18,038 nucleotides of DNA from Aphodosoma sp045614825 (GCA_045614825.1 JAZLDO010000148.1:1-18038), one strand, 5' to 3'. Counted from the first letter of the stretch, positions 1 through 9,550 are shown. Made by a program: numbers and translations. Notes: generated by a model not told the origin, from the letters alone.

Positions 1-16
1 AGTCAAAAATAATTCA

Positions 17-24
17 TACCTTTG
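17..24 (+). promoter_or_regulatory. Bacteroidota-type -7 promoter box for the first gene
   Basis: TACCTTTG matches the TAnnTTTG -7 element of Bacteroidota sigma factor promoters. It lies 36 nt before the ATG at 61, which allows a leader of about 30 nt. The matching -33 TTTG would fall outside the window, so only half of the promoter can be seen. Confidence 0.5.
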
Positions 25-60
25 CATAATAAACAAACTCTAACGCATTTGTCATAAGTT

Positions 61-1131
61 ATGAAAAAGTTACATCTACTCTTTATTTTAGTTTTGGGGT
101 CTATCTTGACTTTAAATGCGCAACCAAAAGGTGCCCTTAAAGGCTTATTTTCGGTAAGCGCGTCGAAAAAAGTATGCTTCGCACAAGGCAACTTACAATA
201 TCAAGCATCAACGAACACGTGGCGTTTTGCTGAAAATCAATACGATGCACTCACAACTGAAAACACCAATGTGTCAGCCACATATGATGGATGGATTGAC
301 CTATTTGGTTGGGGAACATCGGGTTACGACGAAAAATATCCTTATATGATTTCGACTACTCCATCGGACTATGGCAATGGTTCGGACGAAATAGAAAAAA
401 CTTTATAGGATTGGGGATTAAATAATGCTATCATAAATGCTGGCAATAAAGCTGGATTGTGGCGTACACCGACCTACATAGAGTGGTATTACATACTAGT
501 GCGTCGTGAAAACGCAGAGGCGTTGCACGGGCTTGCTTGTGTGAACGGAATAAATGGTTTGATTATACTTCCTGATAATTGTGTAATACCCGAAGATTTT
601 ACATTCAATCCAGGAGGTGCATCTGAAGATAAATACGGCGAAGAGCATTTTAAAACCATCAACGAATATTCGTTAGATGAATGGAAGGTATTAGAAAATC
701 TTGGTGCGCTATTTCTCCCAACTACAGGATTTAGATTTGTATACAGCGATGGAGGCATTGACATCTATAGTTCTAAAACTCACGGATACTATTGGTCTTC
801 TACATCAAGCAAAGACGAAGAGGCATTTATGTTGAATTTTGGTGCATCGACAATAGATGCTACCTTAACTCACTCGCGCATTGCTGGTTTTGCGGTGCGC
901 CTAATAACCGACAACACTTCGACATCGACCAACTCTATCAACATAGAGTCTACGCCTATCGAAATATATACAACTGGCAATGTTTTGCACGTCAAAAACT
1001 TCGGAGCCGACTATCAAGTGTTCAATATGTGTGGTTCGTTAATCTACTCAGGCAACGAAATGAGCATCACTCTATCTCGTGGACTATATATCGTAAAAAT
1101 AAATAACTCAATCCACAAAATAGCTTTATAA
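61..1131 (+). pseudogene. Secreted FISUMP-like Bacteroidales surface protein, interrupted by an in-frame amber codon
   Basis: One reading frame runs from the ATG at 61 to the TAA at 1129-1131 (356 codons), broken only by TAG at 406-408. Upstream is a signal peptide (MKKLHLLFILVLGSILTLNA). It is followed by a segment typical of large Bacteroidales paralogous families: FSVSASKKVCFAQGNLQYQ, WRFAENQYD, GWIDLFGWGTSGY. After the stop the same frame continues with DWGLNNAIINAGNKAGLWRT, then VNGINGLIILPD, and GYYWSSTSS with VRLI, all hallmarks of the same domain, which resembles the Fibrobacter succinogenes major domain. The end (VLHVKNFGADYQVFNMCGSLIYSG ... SRGLYIVKI) resembles a short type IX secretion C-terminal sorting tail. 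Homologues usually have Tyr before DWG as I recall, so TAG could derive from TAT or TAC by one change. The frame is otherwise intact, so the lesion is recent, or the codon is read through. A function beyond surface exposure cannot be assigned. Confidence 0.75.
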
Positions 1132-1153
1132 TACCATTATAAAATAAAAATTG

Positions 1154-1198
1154 AATAGGTTGTGGCTAAACTCTTTTAGCACAACCTATTTTTTTTGT
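1154..1198 (+). terminator. Strong intrinsic terminator after the surface-protein gene
   Basis: AATAGGTTGTGGCTAAA (1154-1170) pairs with TTTAGCACAACCTATT (1175-1190), leaving a single bulged G. A run of eight T (1189-1196) follows. It starts 23 nt after the TAA of the upstream gene and isolates that gene from the tgt operon. Confidence 0.9.
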
Positions 1199-1273
1199 TT
1201 ATCAAAACAACTACTAACATATTAATTATTAAGCTATAAAATATCAAAATAAGTAAGATTACAAAAAATGCTT

Positions 1274-1304
1274 TTTCATATGTCAATTATTTTTTGTAAC
1301 TTTG
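1274..1304 (+). promoter_or_regulatory. Promoter of the tgt-lptG-mfd-yfhO-glycosyltransferase operon
   Basis: TAACTTTG at 1297-1304 is a full match to the TAnnTTTG -7 box. An imperfect -33 box, TTTC at 1274-1277, sits 19 nt upstream. Transcription would start near 1310, giving a leader of about 65 nt before the tgt ATG at 1376. Confidence 0.55.
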
Positions 1305-1375
1305 TAAGTTAATTGAATTTTATTATTATAATTAGCACGAACTTTAATAGAAAACAAACTTTTAGTTTATATATA

Positions 1376-2506
1376 ATGGATTTTAAATTATTACATACCG
1401 ACCCATACTCGTCAGCCCGCGCGGGTATTATAACCACCGATCACGGACAGATTGAGACTCCTATATTTATGCCTGTTGGCACTGTGGCATCGGTCAAAGG
1501 TGTACACATCAAAGAGGTGAAAGAGGATATTCAAGCACAAATAATCCTCGGTAATACCTATCACCTATATCTACGTCCGGGTCTTGATATTCTTGAAAAG
1601 GCTGGCGGTTTGCATAAATTCAATGGTTGGGATCGACCTATCCTCACCGATAGCGGTGGTTTTCAGGTGTTTTCGCTTGCAGATAACCGCAAACTGACAG
1701 AAGAGGGTGCGATATTTCGCTCGCATATCGATGGGTCGAAACACTTTTTCACACCCGAAAATGTGGTTGATATTCAACGTACTATTGGTGCAGACATTAT
1801 GATGGCATTCGACGAATGCACGCCTGGAACCGCCGACTACAAATATGCAAAAAATTCAATGGAGCGCACTCATCGTTGGCTTAAACGTGGTCTTGAGCAC
1901 TTTGATGCTACCCCTGACAAATATGGCTATCGCCAAACTTTCTTTCCGATCGTGCAAGGATGTGTGTATCCAGAATTGCGTCGTGAATCGGCTAAATTCA
2001 TTGCCGACCAAGGTAGAGATGGTAACGCTATTGGTGGTCTTGCTGTTGGCGAACCTACAGAAAAAATGTATGAAATGATTGAAGTGGTTAACGAAATTTT
2101 GCCAAAAGACAAACCTCGATACTTGATGGGAGTGGGTACTCCTGCAAACTTACTAGAAGGTATCGAACGTGGCGTGGATATGTTTGACTGCGTAATGCCT
2201 ACTCGCAATGGTCGCAATGGGATGCTCTTTACTCGCAATGGTATCATGAATATGAAAAATAAAAAATGGGCCGACGACTTCTCGCCTATTGATCCTGAAA
2301 GCGACTGCTTTGTTGACCTTCAATACTCGAAGGCATACCTTCGCCACCTATTTGTGAGTCAAGAACTACTAGCTATGCAAATTGCTTCGATACATAATCT
2401 TGCATTCTACTTATGGCTAGTTAAAGAAGCTCGCAAACACATCATTGCGGGAGACTTCCACATATGGAAACCTATGATGCTTGAACGCGTCACTCGCCGA
2501 TTGTAA
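1376..2506 (+). CDS. tgt: Queuine tRNA-ribosyltransferase (tRNA-guanine transglycosylase)
   Basis: Tgt exchanges guanine-34 of GUN-anticodon tRNAs for preQ1 on the pathway to queuosine. I chose the ATG at 1376 (376 aa, normal length) because it begins the conserved DFKLLHTDPYSSARAG; an upstream TTG at 1313 would add only a non-conserved AT-rich stretch. Visible motifs are TDSGGFQVFS (91-100, with the general acid/base Asp92), the VQG substrate loop (193-195), and MFDCVMPTRNGRNG (269-282, nucleophile Asp271). The usual C-terminal zinc site (CxCxxC plus His) is degenerate: the aligned positions read Ser309, Cys311, Asp314, with His340 kept. The neighbouring YSKAYLRHLF is intact, so this may be a lineage trait rather than damage. 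It is the first gene of the operon; the next gene begins 12 nt after its stop. Confidence 0.95.
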   Translation: MDFKLLHTDPYSSARAGIITTDHGQIETPIFMPVGTVASVKGVHIKEVKEDIQAQIILGNTYHLYLRPGLDILEKAGGLHKFNGWDRPILTDSGGFQVFSLADNRKLTEEGAIFRSHIDGSKHFFTPENVVDIQRTIGADIMMAFDECTPGTADYKYAKNSMERTHRWLKRGLEHFDATPDKYGYRQTFFPIVQGCVYPELRRESAKFIADQGRDGNAIGGLAVGEPTEKMYEMIEVVNEILPKDKPRYLMGVGTPANLLEGIERGVDMFDCVMPTRNGRNGMLFTRNGIMNMKNKKWADDFSPIDPESDCFVDLQYSKAYLRHLFVSQELLAMQIASIHNLAFYLWLVKEARKHIIAGDFHIWKPMMLERVTRRL

Positions 2507-2518
2507 AAGACAAAATAA

Positions 2519-3595
2519 ATGAAAAAAATTGATATATATATAATCAAAAAGTATTTGGGTACGTTCTTTTTATCGATATTGCTTATTATCACAATATCGG
2601 TAGTGGTGGATATATCTGAAAAGTTGGACGAATTTATGGACAACAAAGCGCCACTCAATGAGATTATATTCCACTACTACATGAATTTTATCCCATACTT
2701 TGCCAACCTATTCACCCCGTTGTTTGCCTTTATTTCGGTGATATTTTTCACGTCGAAGATGGCTTATAACACCGAAATTACGGCTATATTGGCAGGCGGT
2801 GTAAGTTTCAACCGAATGCTGCGTCCATATATTATATCGTCGGTGCTAATTGGGGTGATGTCGTTCTTATTGAGCGGTTATATAATACCACCTGCTAACG
2901 AAGTGCGCCTTGCGTTTGAAGATAAATATATTAAGCCACACAAATCGGAAGTGGCACGCCACATACAAATGGAAATAGAACCAGGCGTAATACTCTACAT
3001 CGAACGATATGAAGATACGCGCAATCGTGGAAATAAGGTGTCGCTCGAAAAATTCGATGGCAAAACATTGATAAGTCGCACTACTGGAGCTTCGATTGAA
3101 TGGCACGAAACAGACACATTGTGGCGCATAAAAGATTATTTGACACGAAACTTCGACGGCATATATGAAACCATCGAAAAGGGTGAAGAAATGGATACGA
3201 TGCTAAATATTCACCCATCGGAATTTTTTATTACAGGCACACTAGCGCCTCAAATGACTAACACTGAGCTAAGCAATCATATCCAACGCCAAGAGGCACG
3301 CGGAATGGGCAATACGCAAATGTTCAAAGATGAATATTACAAACGCTTTGCTAACCCATTTGCTGCTCTGATATTGATGATTATTGGAGTATCGTTATCG
3401 TCAAAAAAAATACGTGGTGGAATGGGGCTACAAATAGGTGTAGGCATCGCATTAAGTGCACTGTATATCCTATTTACCACCATATCAAGTATGTTTGCTA
3501 TCAAAGGTCATATGCCCGTATTATTGTCGGTTTGGCTACCTAATATAATATTTTTTGTAATAGGCATCGGTCTATATTTCAAAGCTCCAAAATAA
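2519..3595 (+). CDS. lptG: LptF/LptG (YjgP/YjgQ) family LPS export permease
   Basis: This 358-aa inner-membrane protein has the LptF/LptG layout. Three transmembrane segments (about 14-31, 58-78, 103-123) come first, then a long periplasmic region (about 125-275) expected to form the beta-jellyroll. Three more transmembrane segments follow (about 279-293, 304-326, 333-353). The segment NTEITAILAGGVSFNRMLRP (84-103) is the cytoplasmic coupling region that contacts the LptB ATPase in characterised transporters. The protein is thought to extract LPS from the inner membrane together with LptB and partner Lpt proteins. LptF and LptG are hard to tell apart by sequence alone, so the symbol is tentative. 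Its stop overlaps the mfd start by one base (TAATG at 3593-3597), indicating translational coupling. Confidence 0.85.
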   Translation: MKKIDIYIIKKYLGTFFLSILLIITISVVVDISEKLDEFMDNKAPLNEIIFHYYMNFIPYFANLFTPLFAFISVIFFTSKMAYNTEITAILAGGVSFNRMLRPYIISSVLIGVMSFLLSGYIIPPANEVRLAFEDKYIKPHKSEVARHIQMEIEPGVILYIERYEDTRNRGNKVSLEKFDGKTLISRTTGASIEWHETDTLWRIKDYLTRNFDGIYETIEKGEEMDTMLNIHPSEFFITGTLAPQMTNTELSNHIQRQEARGMGNTQMFKDEYYKRFANPFAALILMIIGVSLSSKKIRGGMGLQIGVGIALSALYILFTTISSMFAIKGHMPVLLSVWLPNIIFFVIGIGLYFKAPK

Positions 3596-6500
3596 TGAAT
3601 TACAAAGAAATCATACAAATACTTGCTACACATCCATTAGTAAAAGATATAACTAAATGGATAGATTCTGATGCGAAAGGTTTGCAAATTAACGGACTAC
3701 AAGCCTCTGGCAAAGGTATGATATTCAGTTCAATACAGCAAACTACCGGAGCAAAACTATTGTTTATTGCCGAAGATGCCGAAACGGCTGCTTATATTTA
3801 CAACGATATAAATCGAGCGATGCCCACAGGCAGTTGTGGATTGCTACCCTCTTCTTACAAAAAATCGCCTAAACACGGTGGATTAGACCTTGCTTCGGAA
3901 ATTATGCGCACCGATGCGCTTAATATAATAAACAAGAAACAAGACAATAATAAAATTAATAAACCACAACCAAACAATGGATGGTTGGTTGTAACTTCGC
4001 CAGAAGGATTAATTGAACGCGTAACACCACAACATACCTTTGAAACCAAGAGATTAACAATACACAAAGGAGAAGAGATTGACTCGGAAAAAATTATTAA
4101 AACACTTACCGAATGGGGATTTGAATTTGTTGAGTTTATCTATGAACCAGGTCAATATGCTCAACGTGGTAGTATATTAGATATATTTTCGTTCTCAAAT
4201 GAACGCCCTTATCGCATTGACTTTTGGGGCGACGAAGTGGAATCGATACGTGTGTTTGATATAGAAAAACAACTATCAATCAACGAGATAGATGAAATAA
4301 ATATATTACCTAACATCACAGCTAAGGGCGATAAAGATGAGACTGTGTCGATATTCAACTTCTTGCCTACCGACACTATCTTATGTTGGGCTAATATGAC
4401 ATTCGCTATCGAAAGAATGAACGATATATATGACGACACTCTCATCAAACAACACTCTGAAAAAAACGTAGCTGATGTTCTTAACCTACTCATTAACGGT
4501 AATATAGCCAAAGAACAAATTGCTAATTTCCGACATATCTATTTAGATAAAAAACACGGGACACAAGATGTTAGACTCTCTCAATTCTCAACTCTCAACT
4601 TCAACCAATCGGCACAACCTCCATACCACAAAAATTTTGATATTGTATCCGAATCGTTGCGTTCTTTCATCAACGATGGATATGCTATCCACATCTGCTC
4701 TGATTCAAAAAAACAGACCGACCGTATCGCTTCTATATTCGACGAACGTGGCGACAATATACACTTCACTCCTATCGAAGGTACTATCCATGAAGGCTTT
4801 ATAGACCACGATCTATCTGTCTGTTTCTTCACCGACCACCAAATATTCGACCGTTACCACAAATTCTCCCTCAAATCTGATATTGCCAAGGCTGGCAAAG
4901 TGTCGATGACATTGAAGGAGATAAATCAGTTGCAAATAGGCGATTATGTTGTGCATATCGACCACGGTATTGGAAAATTTGCAGGATTGATGGTGGCTGA
5001 TAATAATGGAAAAAAACAAGAGGTAATCAAACTACTCTATCAAAACGACGACGTAATTTTCGTCTCTATCCACGGATTACATCGTATATCAAAATATAAA
5101 GGTAAAGACGGAGAACCACCTCGTATCAACAAACTCGGCACTGGTGCATGGGAACGCCTCAAAGAGCGCACTAAGGCTAAAGTCAAAGACATTGCTCGCG
5201 ACCTCATACAGCTATATGCTGCTCGCAAAGCAGAGAAAGGTTTCCAATTCACACCAGATAGTTACCTTCAACACGAATTGGAGGCTTCGTTCATCTACGA
5301 AGATACACCGGATCAGGCTCGTTCGACTGCTGACATCAAACACGACATGGAATCGACATTGCCTATGGACCGTCTTGTGTGTGGTGATGTGGGTTTTGGT
5401 AAAACTGAATTGGCAATACGTGCTGCTTTCAAAGCTGCGACCGATGGCAAGCAGGTCGCTGTGCTTGTGCCTACTACAGTATTGGCACTCCAACACTATA
5501 AAACTTTCAGCGAACGCCTCAAAGAGTTTCCTTGTCGTGTTGAATATCTTAGTCGTGCCAAAAAGCCTTCAGAGGTGAAAACCATAAAACAAGACCTCGC
5601 AGATGGTAAAATAGATATACTCATTGGTACGCATAAAATTGTTGGCAAAGATATACAATTCAAAGATTTAGGCTTACTCATTATCGACGAAGAACAAAAG
5701 TTTGGCGTATCGGTAAAAGAGAAATTAAAAGCCATGAAAGTGAATGTCGATACTCTAACTCTCACAGCTACTCCGATTCCCCGCACTTTGCAATTCTCGC
5801 TTATGGGGGCTCGCGATTTGAGTATTCTCACTACTCCTCCACCTAATCGCCACCCTGTTGCGACTGAGGTATGTACTTATGATGATGAGATTATTCGCGA
5901 CGCTATTGTTACCGAAATGAATCGCAACGGACAGGTATTCCTCATAAACAATCGCGTACAAAATATCTACCTCATCGAACAAAAAGTGCGTGCTCTCGTG
6001 CCTGATGCACGCGTGGCTGTGGCTCATGGTCAAATGCCTACCGAACAACTCGAAGAGACTATCATCGACTTTATCGACTACGAATACGACGTACTTATAG
6101 CCACTTCGGTAATCGAATCAGGTGTAGATATTCCTAACGTGAATACTATCATCGTACACAACGCCCACATGTTCGGTCTCAGCGACTTACACCAACTTCG
6201 TGGTCGCGTCGGTCGTAGCAATCGTAAGGCATACTGCTACCTCATAGCTCCTCCATTCAATATGCTTACTTCCGATGCTCGCCGTCGCTTACAAGCTATC
6301 GAAACATTTGCCGAACTTGGTTCTGGTTTCAATATTGCTATGCAAGACCTCGACATTCGTGGTGCAGGTAATATACTCGGAGCCGAACAAAGTGGTTTCA
6401 TTACTGACCTCGGCTATGAGACTTACCAAAAAATTCTCAACGAAGCACTTTCCGAATTGCGCGACCAAGAATTCAGCGGACTATTCGCCGACCGAAAAGA

Positions 6501-6972
6501 CGCAAATGACAACTATGTCAACGACTGCTTCATCGAGTCGGATATGGAACTCATGCTGCCTAATTGGTATGTTGAATCTCAAACCGAACGTATGGCTCTA
6601 TATCGCGAACTCGATAATATACAAAACGAGCGAGCTTTGGAAGAGTATAAAAAACGTCTCACCGACCGCTTTGGGCGCATACCTGACGAGGCTGGCGACC
6701 TTATGACTATGGTTCGCCTACGCTGGCTAGCTCAACGCTATGGGGTTGAACGACTAATACTCAAACGAGGCAAAATGCACGCCTATCTTGTAACAAATCA
6801 AAAATCTGCATTCTACGAATCTAAAGAGTTTGAAGAACTTATACAATATTGCATGACTAACTACAAACGCTGCGCCCTATCCGAAAAAGACAACAAACGC
6901 ATCATCCAAGTCAGCAATATAAACTCAGTAGATGATGCGTATAATGTATTTAATGAATTAACTATAAAATAA
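3595..6972 (+). CDS. mfd: Transcription-repair coupling factor
   Basis: Mfd removes RNA polymerase stalled at DNA lesions and recruits UvrA. At 1125 aa it is of normal length. The N-terminal UvrB-like region is followed by the RNA polymerase interaction (CarD-like) domain GDYVVHIDHGIGKF (449-462). Next come the superfamily 2 translocase motifs: Walker A GDVGFGKTE (597-605), DEEQ (698-701), the TATPIPRTLQ relay motif, and GRVGRS motif VI (870-875). RGAGNILGAEQSGFI and a C-terminal TRCF domain follow. An Asn/Lys-rich linker (around residues 112-128) lies in the N-terminal part. Residues 329-335 (SQFSTLN) are encoded by three consecutive TCTCAA[T/C] heptads at 4579-4599, resembling intergenic arrays elsewhere in the window. 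Base composition also shifts, from AT-rich at the 5' end to GC-richer across the helicase domain. The ATG overlaps the upstream permease stop. Confidence 0.97.
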   Translation: MNYKEIIQILATHPLVKDITKWIDSDAKGLQINGLQASGKGMIFSSIQQTTGAKLLFIAEDAETAAYIYNDINRAMPTGSCGLLPSSYKKSPKHGGLDLASEIMRTDALNIINKKQDNNKINKPQPNNGWLVVTSPEGLIERVTPQHTFETKRLTIHKGEEIDSEKIIKTLTEWGFEFVEFIYEPGQYAQRGSILDIFSFSNERPYRIDFWGDEVESIRVFDIEKQLSINEIDEINILPNITAKGDKDETVSIFNFLPTDTILCWANMTFAIERMNDIYDDTLIKQHSEKNVADVLNLLINGNIAKEQIANFRHIYLDKKHGTQDVRLSQFSTLNFNQSAQPPYHKNFDIVSESLRSFINDGYAIHICSDSKKQTDRIASIFDERGDNIHFTPIEGTIHEGFIDHDLSVCFFTDHQIFDRYHKFSLKSDIAKAGKVSMTLKEINQLQIGDYVVHIDHGIGKFAGLMVADNNGKKQEVIKLLYQNDDVIFVSIHGLHRISKYKGKDGEPPRINKLGTGAWERLKERTKAKVKDIARDLIQLYAARKAEKGFQFTPDSYLQHELEASFIYEDTPDQARSTADIKHDMESTLPMDRLVCGDVGFGKTELAIRAAFKAATDGKQVAVLVPTTVLALQHYKTFSERLKEFPCRVEYLSRAKKPSEVKTIKQDLADGKIDILIGTHKIVGKDIQFKDLGLLIIDEEQKFGVSVKEKLKAMKVNVDTLTLTATPIPRTLQFSLMGARDLSILTTPPPNRHPVATEVCTYDDEIIRDAIVTEMNRNGQVFLINNRVQNIYLIEQKVRALVPDARVAVAHGQMPTEQLEETIIDFIDYEYDVLIATSVIESGVDIPNVNTIIVHNAHMFGLSDLHQLRGRVGRSNRKAYCYLIAPPFNMLTSDARRRLQAIETFAELGSGFNIAMQDLDIRGAGNILGAEQSGFITDLGYETYQKILNEALSELRDQEFSGLFADRKDANDNYVNDCFIESDMELMLPNWYVESQTERMALYRELDNIQNERALEEYKKRLTDRFGRIPDEAGDLMTMVRLRWLAQRYGVERLILKRGKMHAYLVTNQKSAFYESKEFEELIQYCMTNYKRCALSEKDNKRIIQVSNINSVDDAYNVFNELTIK
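4579..4606 (+). repeat. Heptanucleotide tandem array inside the mfd coding region
   Basis: TCTCAAT is followed by two exact TCTCAAC units (4579-4599) and a degenerate fourth, TTCAACC (4600-4606). The three clear units total 21 nt, so they add exactly seven codons (Mfd residues 329-335) without shifting the frame. The unit differs by one base from the TTTCAA[A/C] units before pgi. Confidence 0.6.
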
Positions 6973-6976
6973 AAAT

Positions 6977-9550
6977 ATGAAAACAACTTTTGATTGGAAA
7001 AAATTACTACCCTATGTAGTTGCAATTATCATATTTATTGGTATTGCCTTATTTTATTGCGCACCAGCACTTGATGGTAAAGTGCTCATACAAGGTGACG
7101 TAAACAACTGGAAAGGTGCAGCACAAGAAGCACGTGAATTTTACAATGAACACGGAACTCGCACTTGGTGGACAAACTCCATGTTCGCAGGTATGCCTAC
7201 ATATCAAATTACAGGTAGCCTACCAACAGGAGAAATACGTAATACAATAGAAACTATTTCCCACTTTGGATTTGCCGACGATTTGAATATTATAGGCGTG
7301 ATTTTTGCCTATTTCTTTGGTTTCTTCCTCATGTTGCGTTGCTTCAAAGTAAATCCTTGGCTAAGTATTATTGGCGGTTTAGCAATTGGATTCTCTACAT
7401 ATTTCTTTTTAATTATACCAGCAGGTCATATGACTAAAGCTGTATCCTTAGGCTTTTTAGCTCCAGTTATTGGTGGTTTCTATGCTATATTCCGAAAACA
7501 ATATTGGCTAGGTGCTCCACTCGTGATGTTGTATGGATTTTTGAGTTTAAACCTTCACCCTCAGATGACATACTATATGTTTATGCTCATCGGTGTATTA
7601 GCTTTTGCCGAACTATACATACATATATCTGAAAAGCGTTGGAAAGACTTAGGCATGTCGCTCGGCGTGTTAATTGTGAGCCTATTGCTTGTAGTAGGAA
7701 CAAAAGCAAGTTGGCTCGAAATGAACCAATCGTACCTCAAAGAGACTATGCGTGGTGGACATAGCGAATTGACACGCGATGATGACAACAAAAATAAACC
7801 TGCAGGACTAGACATCGACTATGCTACTGCTTGGAGCTATGGCATAGGCGAAACTATGACACTTCTCATCCCTAACTGGGAAGGTGGCGCAAGTGGTTAC
7901 AACGTAGGAGCAGAATCTATGCTTTGCGAAACAATGAAAAAACAAGGCATACCTAAACGCTCGGCAGAACAATTCTGCCAACAAGTGCCTACTTACCATG
8001 GCGAAAAAGCCTTCACTAGCGGACCTGTATATGTCGGTGCAATTATTTGTTTCTTATTCGTATTAGGACTTCTCATTGTACAAGGTCCATACAAATGGGC
8101 ATTATTGATTGCTACCCTCTTCTCTATCACATTAGCATGGGGTCGCAATATGATGTGGTTCACCGAATTGTTCTTCAACTACTTCCCTATGTACAGCAAA
8201 TTCCGTGCGGTAGAAAGTATATTGGTCGTTGCCGAAATCACTATCCCACTATTGGCAATTTTGGCTCTACAAACAATTATCGACCGCAAAATTGAATGGA
8301 AATCGTTGCAAAGAAAAATGTTCATTGCTGGAGGTCTTACTGCTGGTTTGAGTTTGTTCTTTGCTTTGTTTGGAGGCATTGTTGATATCACAAGTAGTTA
8401 CGACTCGCAATGGACAGCGCAAGTTCCAGCATGGCTTCGCGATGCTATTTTCGAACAACGCACAGCTATGATTAAATCCGACGCATGGCGCTCGTTTATC
8501 TTCATTGCATTAGGCTTTGCACTCGTCTATTGGTATGCTTGGCAATCACAAAAAGAGGAAAAAACAAACAACAAATATGTACTCTACGGTGCACTAGCTG
8601 TGTTGGTATTGGCTGATATGGTGCCTGTGAACAAACGCTTCTTTGGCGACGACCACTTCGTACGCTCAAAAGAGGCTGATGCATATTTCGCAATGCAACC
8701 ATACGAACAAGAGATATTAAAAGATACCGACCCTAACTTCCGTGTATTAAATCTCGCAACTAACACATTCAACGACGCTCGCACAAGCTATCGCCTAAAA
8801 TCTATTGGAGGTTACTCTGCTGCTAAACTTCGTCGCTATCAAGACCTTATCGATATGCATATCTCACAAGAGATGAATCCGCTTATGCAAACAATCATGC
8901 AAACACAAGGATTTATGATGCCTGATGCCAACAATGGTCGCGACTTTACGGTGCTCAATATGCTCAACATGAAATATGCTGTAGTATCACTACAAGATGG
9001 ACGTCAAGTTCCAGTACAAAATCCTTACGCAATGGGTAACTGCTGGTTTGTCGATGAAGTTATGCTAGTAGATACACCCAATAAAGAGTGTGATATGATC
9101 GACGACATCGACCTACACACTCAGGCCGTAGCCGACAAACGTTTTGCCACTGCTTTGGATATTACAAAACCTGAAGTAACTACAATGATGGCATTCGACA
9201 AAGAAACTATCGAATTAACATCATACGCCCCTAACTGCCTCGAATATACATCACGCAACGAACGCAACAAAGTGGTAGTATTCTCAGAAATCTACTACCC
9301 ACAAGATTGGCACCTATACATAGTTGACGAACAAGGCAATAATAGCGTAGAAATTCCACTTGCACGCGTCAACTATACCCTACGTGCAGCCGTAATTCCT
9401 GCTGGCGAACACAAACTCCGCATGGAATTCACCCCACACGCCCTCCAAACCGACAAATGGTCTATGGCTATTTTAATCCTATCTATAATATTTAGCATCT
9501 GCGGTTTAACTTATCCTTTGTGGAGAAAACTAATCAAAAAAGAAGCTTAA
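6977..9550 (+). CDS. YfhO-family multi-pass membrane protein, probable GT-C-like glycan enzyme
   Basis: This 857-aa integral membrane protein resembles the YfhO family, which is common in Bacteroidota and Firmicutes and related in architecture to GT-C glycosyltransferases that use polyprenyl-phosphate sugars. A first transmembrane helix (about 12-30) is followed by a conserved extracytoplasmic loop, PALDGKVLIQGDVNNWKG (30-47), then HGTRTWWTNSMFAGMPTYQ. Acidic residues in this loop are the expected catalytic site. Many helices follow (about 105-121, 129-149, 155-171, 197-213, 226-241 and more up to about 530). A large soluble domain (about 555-830) precedes a last helix (MAILILSIIFSICGLTYPLW) and a short Lys-rich tail. 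The gene starts 4 nt after mfd and 3 nt before a glycosyltransferase. This suggests envelope glycosylation, but donor and acceptor cannot be read from the sequence. Confidence 0.8.
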   Translation: MKTTFDWKKLLPYVVAIIIFIGIALFYCAPALDGKVLIQGDVNNWKGAAQEAREFYNEHGTRTWWTNSMFAGMPTYQITGSLPTGEIRNTIETISHFGFADDLNIIGVIFAYFFGFFLMLRCFKVNPWLSIIGGLAIGFSTYFFLIIPAGHMTKAVSLGFLAPVIGGFYAIFRKQYWLGAPLVMLYGFLSLNLHPQMTYYMFMLIGVLAFAELYIHISEKRWKDLGMSLGVLIVSLLLVVGTKASWLEMNQSYLKETMRGGHSELTRDDDNKNKPAGLDIDYATAWSYGIGETMTLLIPNWEGGASGYNVGAESMLCETMKKQGIPKRSAEQFCQQVPTYHGEKAFTSGPVYVGAIICFLFVLGLLIVQGPYKWALLIATLFSITLAWGRNMMWFTELFFNYFPMYSKFRAVESILVVAEITIPLLAILALQTIIDRKIEWKSLQRKMFIAGGLTAGLSLFFALFGGIVDITSSYDSQWTAQVPAWLRDAIFEQRTAMIKSDAWRSFIFIALGFALVYWYAWQSQKEEKTNNKYVLYGALAVLVLADMVPVNKRFFGDDHFVRSKEADAYFAMQPYEQEILKDTDPNFRVLNLATNTFNDARTSYRLKSIGGYSAAKLRRYQDLIDMHISQEMNPLMQTIMQTQGFMMPDANNGRDFTVLNMLNMKYAVVSLQDGRQVPVQNPYAMGNCWFVDEVMLVDTPNKECDMIDDIDLHTQAVADKRFATALDITKPEVTTMMAFDKETIELTSYAPNCLEYTSRNERNKVVVFSEIYYPQDWHLYIVDEQGNNSVEIPLARVNYTLRAAVIPAGEHKLRMEFTPHALQTDKWSMAILILSIIFSICGLTYPLWRKLIKKEA

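Noticed and set aside
406..408. TAG reassigned to an amino acid throughout the genome
   Set aside because: The family 4 glycosyltransferase ends with TAG (12495-12493) at a natural C terminus, and only this one in-frame TAG was seen; a single nonsense change explains it better. One gene ending in TAG is weak evidence, however.
1313..1375. TTG-initiated N-terminal extension of tgt
   Set aside because: The added residues are AT-rich, non-conserved and use a rare start; the ATG at 1376 begins the conserved sequence.
1927..2247. Antisense open frame of 106 codons opposite tgt
   Set aside because: It mirrors a conserved catalytic region of Tgt and shows no motif or promoter of its own; it is a shadow of the real gene.
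3966..3992. 8-bp inverted repeat (ACAACCAA / TTGGTTGT) inside mfd
   Set aside because: It lies in an Asn-rich low-complexity coding linker, with no T-run and no partner elsewhere, so it is probably chance.
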